Positions 8,801 to 17,681 of a stretch of DNA of 64,000 bases are shown here, piece after piece. The notes beneath the pieces were generated by a model. That model worked only from the letters and a program-made list of their open reading frames with translations. It made no database searches and was not told the origin of the DNA. Every line of letters begins with the position of its first letter. Position 1 is the stretch's first letter. The position numbers were made by a program, and so were the translations under genes. Origin of the DNA: Pseudomonadota bacterium (GTDB lineage: Bacteria > Pseudomonadota > Alphaproteobacteria > Rhodobacterales > Rhodobacteraceae); NCBI GenBank assembly GCA_038533575.1, contig JBCAYL010000001.1:1392226-1456225 (forward strand), in the 5' to 3' direction.

Positions 8801-10909
8801 TCAGGCCGCCTTCTTCTCGAGCCTCCGGCGATGCAGCACCGGCTCCGTATACCCCGCGGGCTGCACGCGCCCCTCGAAGACGAGATCGCAGGCCGCACGG
8901 AAGGCCACCCCGTCATAGCCCGGCGCCATGGCCTCGTAGGATGCGTCGTCCGCGTTCTGCCGGTCCACGACCTCGGCCATCTTCTTCATAGCTGCCATCA
9001 CCTGCGCCTCGCTCACCACGCCGTGGTGGAGCCAGTTGGCCAGCGCCTGGGAGGAGATCCGGCAGGTCGCGCGGTCCTCCATGAGGCCCACATCGTGGAT
9101 GTCGGGCACCTTCGAGCACCCCACCCCCTGATCCACCCAGCGCACCACGTAGCCGAGGATACCCTGCGCGTTGTTCTCGATCTCCGAGGCGATCTCTTCA
9201 TCCGACCAGTTCGGGCGGTCGGCCACCGGGATCGTGAGCAAATCGGAGAGCTTGCCGCGCGGCCCAGCAGTGCGGAGCGCGTCCTGGACGGCCATCACGT
9301 CCACGGCGTGATAGTGCATTGCATGCAGCGTGGCCGCCGTGGGCGACGGCACCCACGCGCAGGTGGCGCCCGATTTCGGGTGGCCGATCTTCTGGTCGAT
9401 CATGTCGCCCATGCGGTCGGGCATCGCCCACATGCCCTTGCCGATCTGCGCGCGGCCCTTGAGGCCGCAGGCGAGCCCGATATCGACGTTGCGATCCTCG
9501 TAGGCGGCAATCCAGGGCGTGGCCTTCATGGCGCCCTTGGCGATCATGGGCCCGGCTTCCATGGAGGTGTGGATCTCATCGCCGGTGCGGTCGAGGAAGC
9601 CCGTATTGATGAAGGCCACGCGGGACTTCGCGGCACGGATGCATTCCTTGAGATTGGCGGAGGTGCGCCGCTCCTCGTCCATGATGCCCATCTTCACGGT
9701 GTTGGCCGGGAGCCCGAGGATTTCCTCCACCGCGCCGAAGATCTCGTTCGAGAATGCCACTTCCTCGGGCCCGTGCATCTTGGGCTTCACGATGTAGACG
9801 GAGCCGGTCTGGGAATTGCCGCCCGCGCGCGCGAGATCATGCATGGCGATGAGCACCGTGGAGAGCGCGTCGAGGAGCCCCTCGCCGATCTCGTTTCCGT
9901 CCCGGTCGAGCACGGCAGGATTTGTCATCAGATGCCCCACATTGCGCACCAGCATGAGCGAGCGGCACTTCACGGTGAAGTCCGAGCCGTCGGGCGCCTG
10001 GTAGGTGGCGTCGCCGTAGAGCTTGCGCGTGACGGTCTGGCCGCCCTTCTCGAAGGTCTCCTCGAGATCGCCCTTCATCAGCCCCAGCCAGTTCGCGTAG
10101 GCCAGCACCTTGTCCTCGGCGTCCACGGCCGCCACGCTGTCTTCGCAATCCATGATGGTGGAAACGGCGGCCTCGAGGTTCACGGCGGCGATATTGCCCG
10201 GGTCGTCCTTGCCGATCTCGTGGTCAGCATTGACGAGAATTTCGATCTTCAAGCGATTGTTCTCGAAGAGATATCCGCTCCAGGCCGCATCCTGCATCGT
10301 GCCGAGGAATTGGCCCTTGTCCTTCAGGGGCGCGGCGGCCACGTTCGTCACCTCCGCCCAGCTCGTGCCGTCGAGCGGCAGCGCCTCGTCAAGAAATGCC
10401 TTGGCCCGCGCGATGACCCGCGCGCCGCGCTCGGGATCGTAGCCCTTGCCGCTGGGCAGGTCTCCGAGCGCGTCGGTTCCGTAGAATGCGTCATACAGGT
10501 TGCCCCAGCGGGCATTGGCGGCGTTGAGCGCGAAGCGCGCGTTCATGATGGGCACCACGAGCTGGGGCCCAGGCGTGGCGGCGATCTCGGGATCCACATT
10601 GGCTGTCTCGATCTCGAAGTCCGGGCCCTCGGGCACGAGGTAGCCGATCTCCTTCAGGAAGGCCTCATAGGCCGCGGCGTCGTGCGGCTGGCCCTTCCGG
10701 GCTTTGTGCCAATCGTCAATCTCCGCCTGCATGCGGGCGCGGGTCTCGAGCAGCGCGCGATTTCGGGGTCCGAACTCGTGAACGAGGCGCGAGAGGCCCG
10801 CCCAGAACGTGTCTCCCGAGATGCCTGTCCCCGGCAGCGCCCGGTCCTCGATGAAATCGAACAAGGGCTTCGCAATCTGCAGGTCGTGGCGGGCGACGCG
10901 GTCGGTCAT
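8801..10909 (-). CDS. glcB: Malate synthase G
   Basis: A 702-residue enzyme that condenses glyoxylate with acetyl-CoA to give malate, completing the glyoxylate bypass in the cytosol; E. coli GlcB has 723 residues. Family landmarks are [20 protein letters not shown], the [16 protein letters not shown] block, the GIMDEERRT stretch with an active-site Glu, and the C-terminal [20 protein letters not shown] segment with a conserved Cys and the catalytic Asp. The ATG at 10909 follows a GGAG Shine-Dalgarno. glcG follows after about 100 bp holding a repeat element. A TTGC-N3-GCAA half-palindrome lies at 10930-10940, upstream of the start, and could be a regulator site, but this is not tested. Confidence 0.97.
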   Translation of the reverse strand: MTDRVARHDLQIAKPLFDFIEDRALPGTGISGDTFWAGLSRLVHEFGPRNRALLETRARMQAEIDDWHKARKGQPHDAAAYEAFLKEIGYLVPEGPDFEIETANVDPEIAATPGPQLVVPIMNARFALNAANARWGNLYDAFYGTDALGDLPSGKGYDPERGARVIARAKAFLDEALPLDGTSWAEVTNVAAAPLKDKGQFLGTMQDAAWSGYLFENNRLKIEILVNADHEIGKDDPGNIAAVNLEAAVSTIMDCEDSVAAVDAEDKVLAYANWLGLMKGDLEETFEKGGQTVTRKLYGDATYQAPDGSDFTVKCRSLMLVRNVGHLMTNPAVLDRDGNEIGEGLLDALSTVLIAMHDLARAGGNSQTGSVYIVKPKMHGPEEVAFSNEIFGAVEEILGLPANTVKMGIMDEERRTSANLKECIRAAKSRVAFINTGFLDRTGDEIHTSMEAGPMIAKGAMKATPWIAAYEDRNVDIGLACGLKGRAQIGKGMWAMPDRMGDMIDQKIGHPKSGATCAWVPSPTAATLHAMHYHAVDVMAVQDALRTAGPRGKLSDLLTIPVADRPNWSDEEIASEIENNAQGILGYVVRWVDQGVGCSKVPDIHDVGLMEDRATCRISSQALANWLHHGVVSEAQVMAAMKKMAEVVDRQNADDASYEAMAPGYDGVAFRAACDLVFEGRVQPAGYTEPVLHRRRLEKKAA

Positions 10910-10972
10910 TTTCGGGCTCCAGTCTTTGATTGCCGCGCAAGCTAGGGCCCGGGTTTCCTATCGGCAACACGG

Positions 10973-10996
10973 TTTCCCCGCCCTGGCGCGGGGAAA
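10973..10996. terminator. GC-rich perfect hairpin downstream of the DUF2256 gene
   Basis: TTTCCCCG and CGGGGAAA form a perfect 8-bp stem around an 8-nt loop. It lies 15 nt past the stop of the minus-strand DUF2256 gene and upstream of glcB. The A-tract before and U-tract after it are short, so it is at best a weak terminator separating the photolyase unit from glcB. Confidence 0.35.
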
Positions 10997-11010
10997 TTCT
11001 GGGCCTCGCG

Positions 11011-11166
11011 TCAGTTTTTCTTGCCCGACTTCTCGCGGCGGCAGCGCTCGGAACAGTATTTCACGTCGTCCCAGACCTTTTCCCACTTCTTGCGCCACGT
11101 GAACGGGAGCCCGCAGGTGGCGCAGGTTTTCGTAGGAAGATCGGATTTTTTGCGTTGCTTGGGCAT
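11011..11166 (-). CDS. DUF2256 small zinc-ribbon-like protein
   Basis: A 51-residue basic protein with a CATCG and a YCSERCR motif, four cysteines in a CxxC...CxxxC arrangement that should bind one zinc. The pattern, including the [16 protein letters not shown] segment, is that of DUF2256. This family is commonly encoded next to cryptochrome/photolyase genes, as it is here (58 bp downstream of the photolyase stop). Its role is unknown; a photolyase accessory is a reasonable guess. AGGA lies upstream of the ATG at 11166. Confidence 0.85.
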   Translation of the reverse strand: MPKQRKKSDLPTKTCATCGLPFTWRKKWEKVWDDVKYCSERCRREKSGKKN

Positions 11167-11176
11167 CTGGCAATCC

Positions 11177-11224
11177 TGGGGCTCTGCCCCAGACCCCGAG
11201 GTACGGAGCACAAAGAAGGCGGGG
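11177..11224 (+). repeat. Intergenic hairpin repeat, copy 2
   Basis: Plus-strand orientation: GGGGCTCTGCCCC hairpin, ACCCCGAGGTACGGAG, CACAAAGAAGGCGGGG. It occupies almost the whole gap between the photolyase and DUF2256 genes and points against their transcription. It matches the copies at 29786 and 35160 in the AGGTAC and CACAAAGAA blocks. Confidence 0.7.
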
Positions 11225-12742
11225 CTATAGGTCGAGCGACATCTGGGTCGTGTCGGCCTTCTTTCCAGCCTTTCTTCCGGTCTTGCGCGCACGGTCGCCG
11301 GGCATCGGGTCCCGCTGGAAGCCGCGGTCTTTCTTGCGGGAGGCGTGCTTCTTGACGATGGCGTCGGCCTCCGCGCGGAAGGCGGAGCCCTTGCGGACGG
11401 CGAAGATCTTCTCCCGGGCCTCCCGCGCGGCCGCGGCGACGTCGACGATGGGCGCAGGATAGCCCGCCACGCCGCCCGCGCGCCAGGGCTCCTGCAGAAG
11501 CGCGTCATCGAGATGGGCGATCTCCGGGACCCAGCGGCGTGTGAAGACGCCCGTGGGGTCCTGATCCTTCCCCTGCTTGACGGGATTGTAGATACGCACC
11601 GTGTTCATGCCGGTCGTGCCCGATTGCATCTGCGCCTGGGACCAGTGGATGCCGGGCTCGTAATCGGTGAAGCGGCGGGCGAGCACCATGCCGGTTTCGC
11701 GCCAGTCGAGCCAGAGGTGATAGCTTCCCACGGCCATGAGCATGGAGCGCATGCGGAAATTGAGCCAGCCGGTATGGGTCACGTAGCGCATGCAGGCATC
11801 GACGAAGGGGATGCCCGTGCGGCCCTCGGTCCAGGCGGCGAGGCGCTCGGCGTCCGAGCCCTCGCGGATGCCGCGATAGGCGGGGTGAAGCGCGCGATGC
11901 TCGATGCCGGGCTCGTCCTCGAGCTTCTGCATGAAGTGGTCGCGCCAGGCGAGGCGAGATGTGAAGCTTTGCAGCGACCCTGTCCAGCCCTCCCGCGTGC
12001 CTTTCACCTCGGCCTTCCGCGCGCCGGCGGCCTGCGCGGCCTCGCGGCCCGAGAGCACGCCGAGCGCGAGATAGGGCGACAGCCGCGAGCAGGCCCACTC
12101 CCCCTCCACGGGCGAGGACATGGCCTTGCGATAGGTGCGGCCGCGTTCGGTGAGAAAGCCGCCGAGGAGGCTGAGCGCCGCCTCGCGCCCGCCGGGCTGG
12201 CGGCCCGGGCAAGGGTCTGGCGCGAGGCCGAGCCCGGCCGATGTGGGGATGCCGCCGGGCTCCAGCGCGCGCCCGTGGAGCGCGCGGCGCGCGATCATCG
12301 GTTCGCGGACGTAGCGCTCGCGCCGGGCGGCCCAGCCGTCACGGCCCTCGAGGCGGCGTACCACGCCCGATTGGGGAAGCTCCCGCCACGGCACACCGCG
12401 CGCGGCGCACCAATCCTTGACGGCGAGGTCGCGGGCATAGGTCCAAGCGTTGCCCGTCTCCTCATGGGAGATGATGCCGGTGATGGGCTCCTCCCGCGAC
12501 AGGCTCTCGAGCACATCGCGCACATCGCCCACGCGGACGAGAAGCGGGATATCGAGCGCGGCGCGCAGGCTCTCGAGGCACTCGGCGATGAAGTCCCATT
12601 GCCGGGCGGAGGTGTCGGGCAGCGCCCAGTAGCCCGGCTCCACGACGTAGAGCGCGATGACAGGGCCCGTCTCGGCCGCCGCCGCGAGCGCCGCGTGGTC
12701 TTCCACGCGCAGGTCTCTCTTGAACCACAGGATTGTCGCCAT
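11225..12742 (-). CDS. Cryptochrome/deoxyribodipyrimidine photolyase family protein
   Basis: A 505-residue flavoprotein. The N-terminus [16 protein letters not shown] is the photolyase antenna-binding Rossmann domain. The C-terminal FAD-binding helical domain shows [48 protein letters not shown] and the [22 protein letters not shown] block. It probably repairs UV pyrimidine dimers with blue light, but some members are signalling cryptochromes and sequence alone does not decide. A basic tail from about residue 470 ends in QMSLDL, which resembles a beta-clamp-binding peptide at the extreme C-terminus. Its neighbour DUF2256 is a known companion of this family. Confidence 0.9.
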   Translation of the reverse strand: MATILWFKRDLRVEDHAALAAAAETGPVIALYVVEPGYWALPDTSARQWDFIAECLESLRAALDIPLLVRVGDVRDVLESLSREEPITGIISHEETGNAWTYARDLAVKDWCAARGVPWRELPQSGVVRRLEGRDGWAARRERYVREPMIARRALHGRALEPGGIPTSAGLGLAPDPCPGRQPGGREAALSLLGGFLTERGRTYRKAMSSPVEGEWACSRLSPYLALGVLSGREAAQAAGARKAEVKGTREGWTGSLQSFTSRLAWRDHFMQKLEDEPGIEHRALHPAYRGIREGSDAERLAAWTEGRTGIPFVDACMRYVTHTGWLNFRMRSMLMAVGSYHLWLDWRETGMVLARRFTDYEPGIHWSQAQMQSGTTGMNTVRIYNPVKQGKDQDPTGVFTRRWVPEIAHLDDALLQEPWRAGGVAGYPAPIVDVAAAAREAREKIFAVRKGSAFRAEADAIVKKHASRKKDRGFQRDPMPGDRARKTGRKAGKKADTTQMSLDL

Positions 12743-12771
12743 GTGCCAGAGCTAGCGAGGGCGTGCGGAAA

Positions 12772-13491
12772 TCAAAGCTGCCGCAAGGTCGCAGCCAGCT
12801 CCGGATCGGCCTCGCGGCGCGGATCCTCGCGCTGGTAGAAATCGCGCAGCGTCTGCCCTTTCCGGGGGCGGTAGCGCGGCCCGCGGGCGAGCCCCTCCAT
12901 GCGATCCACCCGGAACATGCGGAAATCCTGCCGTAGCTCGCACCAGCCCACGAAGGTCCAGACCCGGCCCCAGAACCACATGCCCAGCGGGCGCACGTCG
13001 CGGCGCGTCTCGGTCCCGGCGCCGTCGCGGTACTCGAAGGAAAGGATCTCGGAGCCATCCACCGCCGCCTCGATGGTATCGAGCGCCGCGCGGATCTCGG
13101 GCGCCATGGTCACGCCGAAGGCGTGGACCTGGAGCCGCCGGGCCCGTGCGCGGAGGTCGTCGTCGATGACGGCGTCGATCTTGGCCATGGCCTCCTCGGC
13201 GCCGCGGGCCATCTCGAGCCCGCCCCAGGCCCGCACAAGCCGAGCGCCTGCCACGAGGGCCGCGATTTCCGACCGGGTGAACATCAGCGGCGGGAGGTCA
13301 TAGCTGTCATCGAGGACGTAGCCGAAGCCCGCCTCCCCCTCGATGGGGACGCCCGTGGCCATGAGATCGGCGATGTCGCGGTAAATGGTGCGCTCGGAGA
13401 CCTCCAGCCGCTCCGCGAGGCTCCGCGCGGTGACCTTTCGGCCCCCGCGCATGAGCTGGACGATCTCGAAGAGGCGATCGGCCCGGCGCAT
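12772..13491 (-). CDS. HTH-WYL domain transcriptional regulator (YafY family)
   Basis: A 239-residue regulator. Residues 1-60 form a winged helix (RLFEIVQLMRGGRKVTARSL, ERTIYRDIADL) and residues about 140-215 a WYL ligand-sensing domain (SFEYRD, RDVRPLGMWFWGRVWTFVGWC, FRMFRVDRM). Proteins of this family bind DNA in response to small ligands or nucleic acids. The ATG at 13491 abuts the VOC gene stop (13492-13494), so the two are translationally coupled. Targets are unknown; the coupled VOC gene is the obvious candidate. Confidence 0.88.
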   Translation of the reverse strand: MRRADRLFEIVQLMRGGRKVTARSLAERLEVSERTIYRDIADLMATGVPIEGEAGFGYVLDDSYDLPPLMFTRSEIAALVAGARLVRAWGGLEMARGAEEAMAKIDAVIDDDLRARARRLQVHAFGVTMAPEIRAALDTIEAAVDGSEILSFEYRDGAGTETRRDVRPLGMWFWGRVWTFVGWCELRQDFRMFRVDRMEGLARGPRYRPRKGQTLRDFYQREDPRREADPELAATLRQL

Positions 13492-13860
13492 CTATGCCCT
13501 CTCAAACAGGCCCACGGTGTTTCCGTCGGGGTCGGCGACATAGATAAACCGACCGTCGGGCACCGGGATAGGGTCCGAGGTGACGCGGCCGCCGGCGGCG
13601 GCGACGCGGGCCGAGATCGCGTCGAGCGTGCCTTCGGCGGCGAGGTGGACGACGGGCCCTGCCCCTTCGGCGGCAGGCTCGCCCAGGCTCAGATGACCGG
13701 CGACGCCGCCCTCGGCGGCCTCGAAGAAGGCCATGGGCATCGGATCCTCGCAGCGCGTCATGGTGAGGCCGGTGACGGCGGCATAGAAGCACGCGGCGGC
13801 GTCGAGGTCGCGGACACGGATTTCGCCCCAGACGGTGGCGTGTTCGGGTTGGTAGGCCAT
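13492..13860 (-). CDS. VOC family (glyoxalase-like) protein
   Basis: A 122-residue vicinal-oxygen-chelate fold protein with two beta-alpha-beta-beta-beta units: IRVRDLDAAACFYAAVTGLTM opens the first module, and VADPDGNTVGLFE is the usual closing motif with a metal-binding Glu. Function within the family (dioxygenase, glyoxalase, resistance or binding protein) cannot be assigned. An AGGAGA Shine-Dalgarno lies before the ATG at 13860. The WYL regulator follows immediately. It is divergent from pepN. Confidence 0.85.
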   Translation of the reverse strand: MAYQPEHATVWGEIRVRDLDAAACFYAAVTGLTMTRCEDPMPMAFFEAAEGGVAGHLSLGEPAAEGAGPVVHLAAEGTLDAISARVAAAGGRVTSDPIPVPDGRFIYVADPDGNTVGLFERA

Positions 13861-13980
13861 GGATGTCTCCTGTGCTTGGCTGATGGGCAAGGTTTCGCAC
13901 ACCCCTCCTGACAGCGTCCTGTCAGCATGCTCTTGCACGTGCCCCGCCGCCCGCTACGCTTCTTGCAAAGGAGACCTCCC

Positions 13981-16578
13981 ATGCGCGACGCGGCCCCGAC
14001 CCACTCCCCGGAAACGATCTACCTCAAGGATTACCGGGCGCCGGCACATTGGGTCGACAGCGTGGAGCTGACCTTCAAGCTGCATCCCACGCGGACGCGG
14101 GTCCTGTCGCGCATCGCCTTCCGGCCCAATCCGGACGCCCCGGGGCCCTTCATGCTCGACGGCGAGGGGCTCACCCTCATCTCCGCCACCATCGACGGGA
14201 CCCCCGCCAATCTCGAGATCGGGCCCGAAAGTCTCACCTGCCCGGTGCCCGACGCGCCGTTCATATGGGAGGCGGAAGTGGAGATCAATCCGGAGGCCAA
14301 TACCGCGCTCGAAGGCCTCTACATGTCCAACGGCATGTACTGCACGCAATGCGAGGCGCAGGGCTTTCGCAAGATCACCTATTACCCCGACCGGCCCGAT
14401 GTCATGGCGCCCTTCGACGTGCGCGTCGAGAGCGACCTGCCGGTGCTTCTGTCGAACGGGAACCCGGGCCGATCAGGCAAGGGCTTCGCGGAATGGCACG
14501 ATCCGTGGAAGAAACCGGCCTATCTCTTCGCGCTTGTCGCGGGCGAGCTTCACGCCACCACCGGGCGCTTCACGACGATGGAGGGCCGCGACGTCACGCT
14601 CAACATCTGGGTCCGCAACGGCGACCAGGACAAGACGGATTTCGCCCTCGAGGCTTTACAAAAATCAATGAAATGGGACGAGGATGTCTACGGTCGGCCC
14701 TATGACTTGGACATTTTCAACATCGTGGCCGTGGACGACTTCAACATGGGCGCGATGGAGAACAAGGGCCTCAACATCTTCAATTCCTCCGCCGTGCTCG
14801 CCTCGCCGGAGACCGCCACCGACAGCAATTTCGAGCGGATCGAGGCGATCATAGCCCATGAATACTTCCACAACTGGACGGGCAACCGCATCACCTGCCG
14901 GGACTGGTTTCAGCTCTGCCTGAAGGAGGGGCTCACCGTCTACCGCGACCAGCAATTCTCGGCGGACATGCGCTCGGAGGCCGTCTGCCGGATCGAGAAC
15001 GTGATCGGGCTCCGTGCCGCGCAGTTCCGCGAGGATGCGGGCCCCCTCGCCCATCCGGTGCGGCCCGAGAGCTTCGTGGAGATCAACAACTTCTACACCG
15101 CCACGGTCTACGAGAAGGGCGCGGAGCTCATCGGGATGCTGCACACGCTCGTGGGGGTCGAGGGCTACAAGGCCGCGCTCGACCTTTATTTCGAGCGCCA
15201 TGACGGCGACGCGGCCACCATCGAGGATTGGCTACAGGTCTTCGAGGACGCCACGAGCCGCGACCTCACGCAGTTCAAGCGCTGGTACAGCCAGGCGGGC
15301 ACGCCAAGGATCACGGTGGAAGAGATCCATGACGGCGGGACCTACACGCTCATCTTCCGGCAGCGCACGCCGCCCACACCGGGACAGGACACCAAGTCCC
15401 CCCAGCACATCCCTCTCCGCCTCGGCCTCCTCGATCAGGACGGCAACGAGGATGTCGCGAGCTTCGTCTTCGAGCTCACCGGGGACGAGGGCCGCGTGAG
15501 CTTTGTCCATGACGGCATGCGTTGGCAGCGCGACGGCGCCGCGCAGGGCCCAGCCCCGAAGCCCATCCCGTCGCTCCTGCGTGGCTTCTCTGCGCCTGTC
15601 GTCGTCGATTTCCCCACGCCCGCCGCCGAGCGCGCCACGCTTCTGGCCCATGACACGGACCCCTTCGTGCGCTGGGAGGCGGGCCGCGCGCTCACCAAGG
15701 AAGCCGTGCTCCAGATGCTCGCCGACGGCACGCCGCCCTCCGAAAGCTACCTTGCGGGCCTCCGCGCCACGCTCGAGGACGCGCGGCTCGACCCGGCTTT
15801 CCGCGCCATGGCGCTCTTGCCCCCCTCCGAGGACGAGATCGCGCAAACGCTCTTCGAGGATGGCCAGACACCGGACCCGACGGAGATCCACGCCACCTTC
15901 GAGGCATTCATGGGCGCGCGCGCAAGCTATCTGGAAGAGACCGCCCGCGCGCTCTATCCCCAGATGCAGATCGACGGCCCCTACAGCCCCGAGGCGGAGC
16001 CCGCCGGCAAGCGTGACCTCGGCAATGCGCTCCTTCGGCTGCTGACACGCGTGGATGGCGGCGATCTTGCCCAGCGGCAATTCGACAACGCCGAAAACAT
16101 GACCCAGAGCCTCGCAGCCCTCGCCGCGCTGGTGAAGGCCGGCGCGGGAGAGGAAGCGCTCGCGGCTTTCTACGCGCGCTGGCGGCACGAGCGGCTCGTC
16201 ATCAACAAGTGGTTTGGCCTTCAAGCAAGCCTCGCGCCCGCCAAGGACGCCGCCGAGATCACGGCGGCGCTCACCGACCACCCGGATTTCGAGATGTCCA
16301 ATCCCAACCGCTTCCGCGCGCTCCTCGGGGGCTTTGCCTCCAACACCGCCGGCTTCCACCGGCCAGACGGCGCGGGCTACGCGCTCCTCGCGGACTGGCT
16401 CATCAAGCTCGACGCCAAGAACCCTCAGACAACCGCGCGCATGACCTCCGCCTTCTCCACGTGGCGCCGCTACGATGCGGACCGTCAAGCGCTCATGCGC
16501 GAGGCGCTCACGCGCATCGCGGGCAGCACGGGGCTCTCCCGTGACACGGGCGAAATGGTCACCCGCCTCCTCGGCTGA
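13981..16578 (+). CDS. pepN: Aminopeptidase N (M1 family)
   Basis: An 865-residue zinc metallopeptidase of the E. coli PepN size class (870), which removes N-terminal residues from peptides in the cytosol. The exopeptidase GAMEN motif is at 257-261, the zinc motif HEYFH at 293-297, with the third ligand Glu316 exactly 18 residues later. A beta-sandwich domain follows (about 440-545), then an alpha-helical C-terminal domain. The ATG at 13981 has a strong AAAGGAGA Shine-Dalgarno; the longer frame from 13927 lacks one. It is a single gene with a GNRA-loop hairpin after the stop. Confidence 0.97.
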   Translation: MRDAAPTHSPETIYLKDYRAPAHWVDSVELTFKLHPTRTRVLSRIAFRPNPDAPGPFMLDGEGLTLISATIDGTPANLEIGPESLTCPVPDAPFIWEAEVEINPEANTALEGLYMSNGMYCTQCEAQGFRKITYYPDRPDVMAPFDVRVESDLPVLLSNGNPGRSGKGFAEWHDPWKKPAYLFALVAGELHATTGRFTTMEGRDVTLNIWVRNGDQDKTDFALEALQKSMKWDEDVYGRPYDLDIFNIVAVDDFNMGAMENKGLNIFNSSAVLASPETATDSNFERIEAIIAHEYFHNWTGNRITCRDWFQLCLKEGLTVYRDQQFSADMRSEAVCRIENVIGLRAAQFREDAGPLAHPVRPESFVEINNFYTATVYEKGAELIGMLHTLVGVEGYKAALDLYFERHDGDAATIEDWLQVFEDATSRDLTQFKRWYSQAGTPRITVEEIHDGGTYTLIFRQRTPPTPGQDTKSPQHIPLRLGLLDQDGNEDVASFVFELTGDEGRVSFVHDGMRWQRDGAAQGPAPKPIPSLLRGFSAPVVVDFPTPAAERATLLAHDTDPFVRWEAGRALTKEAVLQMLADGTPPSESYLAGLRATLEDARLDPAFRAMALLPPSEDEIAQTLFEDGQTPDPTEIHATFEAFMGARASYLEETARALYPQMQIDGPYSPEAEPAGKRDLGNALLRLLTRVDGGDLAQRQFDNAENMTQSLAALAALVKAGAGEEALAAFYARWRHERLVINKWFGLQASLAPAKDAAEITAALTDHPDFEMSNPNRFRALLGGFASNTAGFHRPDGAGYALLADWLIKLDAKNPQTTARMTSAFSTWRRYDADRQALMREALTRIAGSTGLSRDTGEMVTRLLG

Positions 16579-16626
16579 GCCCACCTGCGGAACCGGCCCC
16601 GCCGCTGGGCCGTTTCATGCGCAATC

Positions 16627-16652
16627 CTCCGCGGCGACGCGGAGCCTCTTTC
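16627..16652 (+). terminator. Candidate terminator after pepN
   Basis: CTCCGCG and CGCGGAG pair into a 7-bp GC stem closed by a GCGA tetraloop and are followed by CCTCTTTCCC. The U-tract is interrupted, so it may be inefficient. It lies about 50 nt after the pepN stop. Confidence 0.45.
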
Positions 16653-16717
16653 CCAGGCGGGATGCCTGCCTTACATGGGGTCACGAAGCTGTGACCTTCT
16701 TCGTGGAATATCGCTGC

Positions 16718-17572
16718 ATGGAAGACCGAGTAGAACCGCTGATGAAAGAGCGCGCCGCGTGGCTCTTCAAGGAGGGGCCCGTGGCACGCCTGTCGAAGGC
16801 CGCGCTCTACAGGCTCTTGCGCTATGAACAGACCATCGCATTGGGCAAGGCCATGGACCCGCTCAGCGCCGAGGCCATGATGGTCGAGCTTCAAAGGATG
16901 CTGGCCAAGAACGTCGCCGCCAAGGGGCTCGCCAATATCCCGGCCTCGGGCCCCGCGCTCATCGTCGCCAATCACCCCACGGGCATCGCCGATGCCATCA
17001 TGCTCAATCACCTGATCGGGCAGACCCGCGCGGATGCCTACTACTTCGCCAATCGCGACATCCTGCGCGTGCTGCCGCAGTTCGAGACGATGATCGCCCC
17101 CGTGGAATGGCGCGTGGACAAGCGCAGCCACGCCAAGATGCGCGAGACCATGGCCTTCACCCGGCAGGCCGTGGAAGAGGGCCGCCTCGGGGTCATCTTC
17201 CCGTCGGGCCGCCTCGCCAAGCGCCGCGGCATCAGGCTCTACGAGCGCCCATGGATGGCCTCGGCGGCGATGATCGCGCGGAAGTTCGACCTGCCGGTGA
17301 TCCCGGTCAACATCCGCTCGCGGAACTCCGCGCTCTTCTACTTCTTCGATCTCGTGCATCCGTCGCTCCGCGACATCACGCTCTTCTACGAAATGATGAA
17401 CAAGGATCAGCAGCCCTACCACATCACCGTGGGGGAGCCGATCTCGGCGGCCGCGCTGCCCAAGAACTCCGACGAGGCGATCGATGTGCTGCGGCGCGAG
17501 ACACTGCGCCTGGGCGATCCGCGGCTCACGCTCGTCTCCCGCAAGATGCGCCCGGCCTCCGCCCTGTTCTGA
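16718..17572 (+). CDS. Lysophospholipid acyltransferase family protein (PlsC-like)
   Basis: A 284-residue glycerolipid acyltransferase. The catalytic HX4D motif is NHPTGIADAIML (about residue 88), and FPSGRLAKRRG (about residue 166) replaces the FPEGTRS substrate-binding motif, followed by PVIPVNIRSRN. Acyltransferases with this FPSGR-like variant include ornithine-lipid and unusual phospholipid enzymes, so the acceptor is open. The start is uncertain: ATG at 16718 is used, with ATG 16742 and GTG 16691 in frame. It stands alone between pepN and the convergent M20 peptidase. Confidence 0.82.
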   Translation: MEDRVEPLMKERAAWLFKEGPVARLSKAALYRLLRYEQTIALGKAMDPLSAEAMMVELQRMLAKNVAAKGLANIPASGPALIVANHPTGIADAIMLNHLIGQTRADAYYFANRDILRVLPQFETMIAPVEWRVDKRSHAKMRETMAFTRQAVEEGRLGVIFPSGRLAKRRGIRLYERPWMASAAMIARKFDLPVIPVNIRSRNSALFYFFDLVHPSLRDITLFYEMMNKDQQPYHITVGEPISAAALPKNSDEAIDVLRRETLRLGDPRLTLVSRKMRPASALF

Positions 17573-17681
17573 GCGCCGCCCTCGTCGTTTCCGCGAGGAC
17601 GCGCCTCGCCCCGGACCACGCAGAGATGCCTGCCGCCATTGCCGATGACCGCGCCGAGAGCGCGCGGCCCGGCCTCGGCTC

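Noticed and set aside
8276-10909. A full glycolate (glc) operon around glcB and glcG
   Set aside because: Only glcG and glcB are present; the GlcD-like flavoprotein is 23 kb away on the other strand and no glcE/glcF is adjacent.
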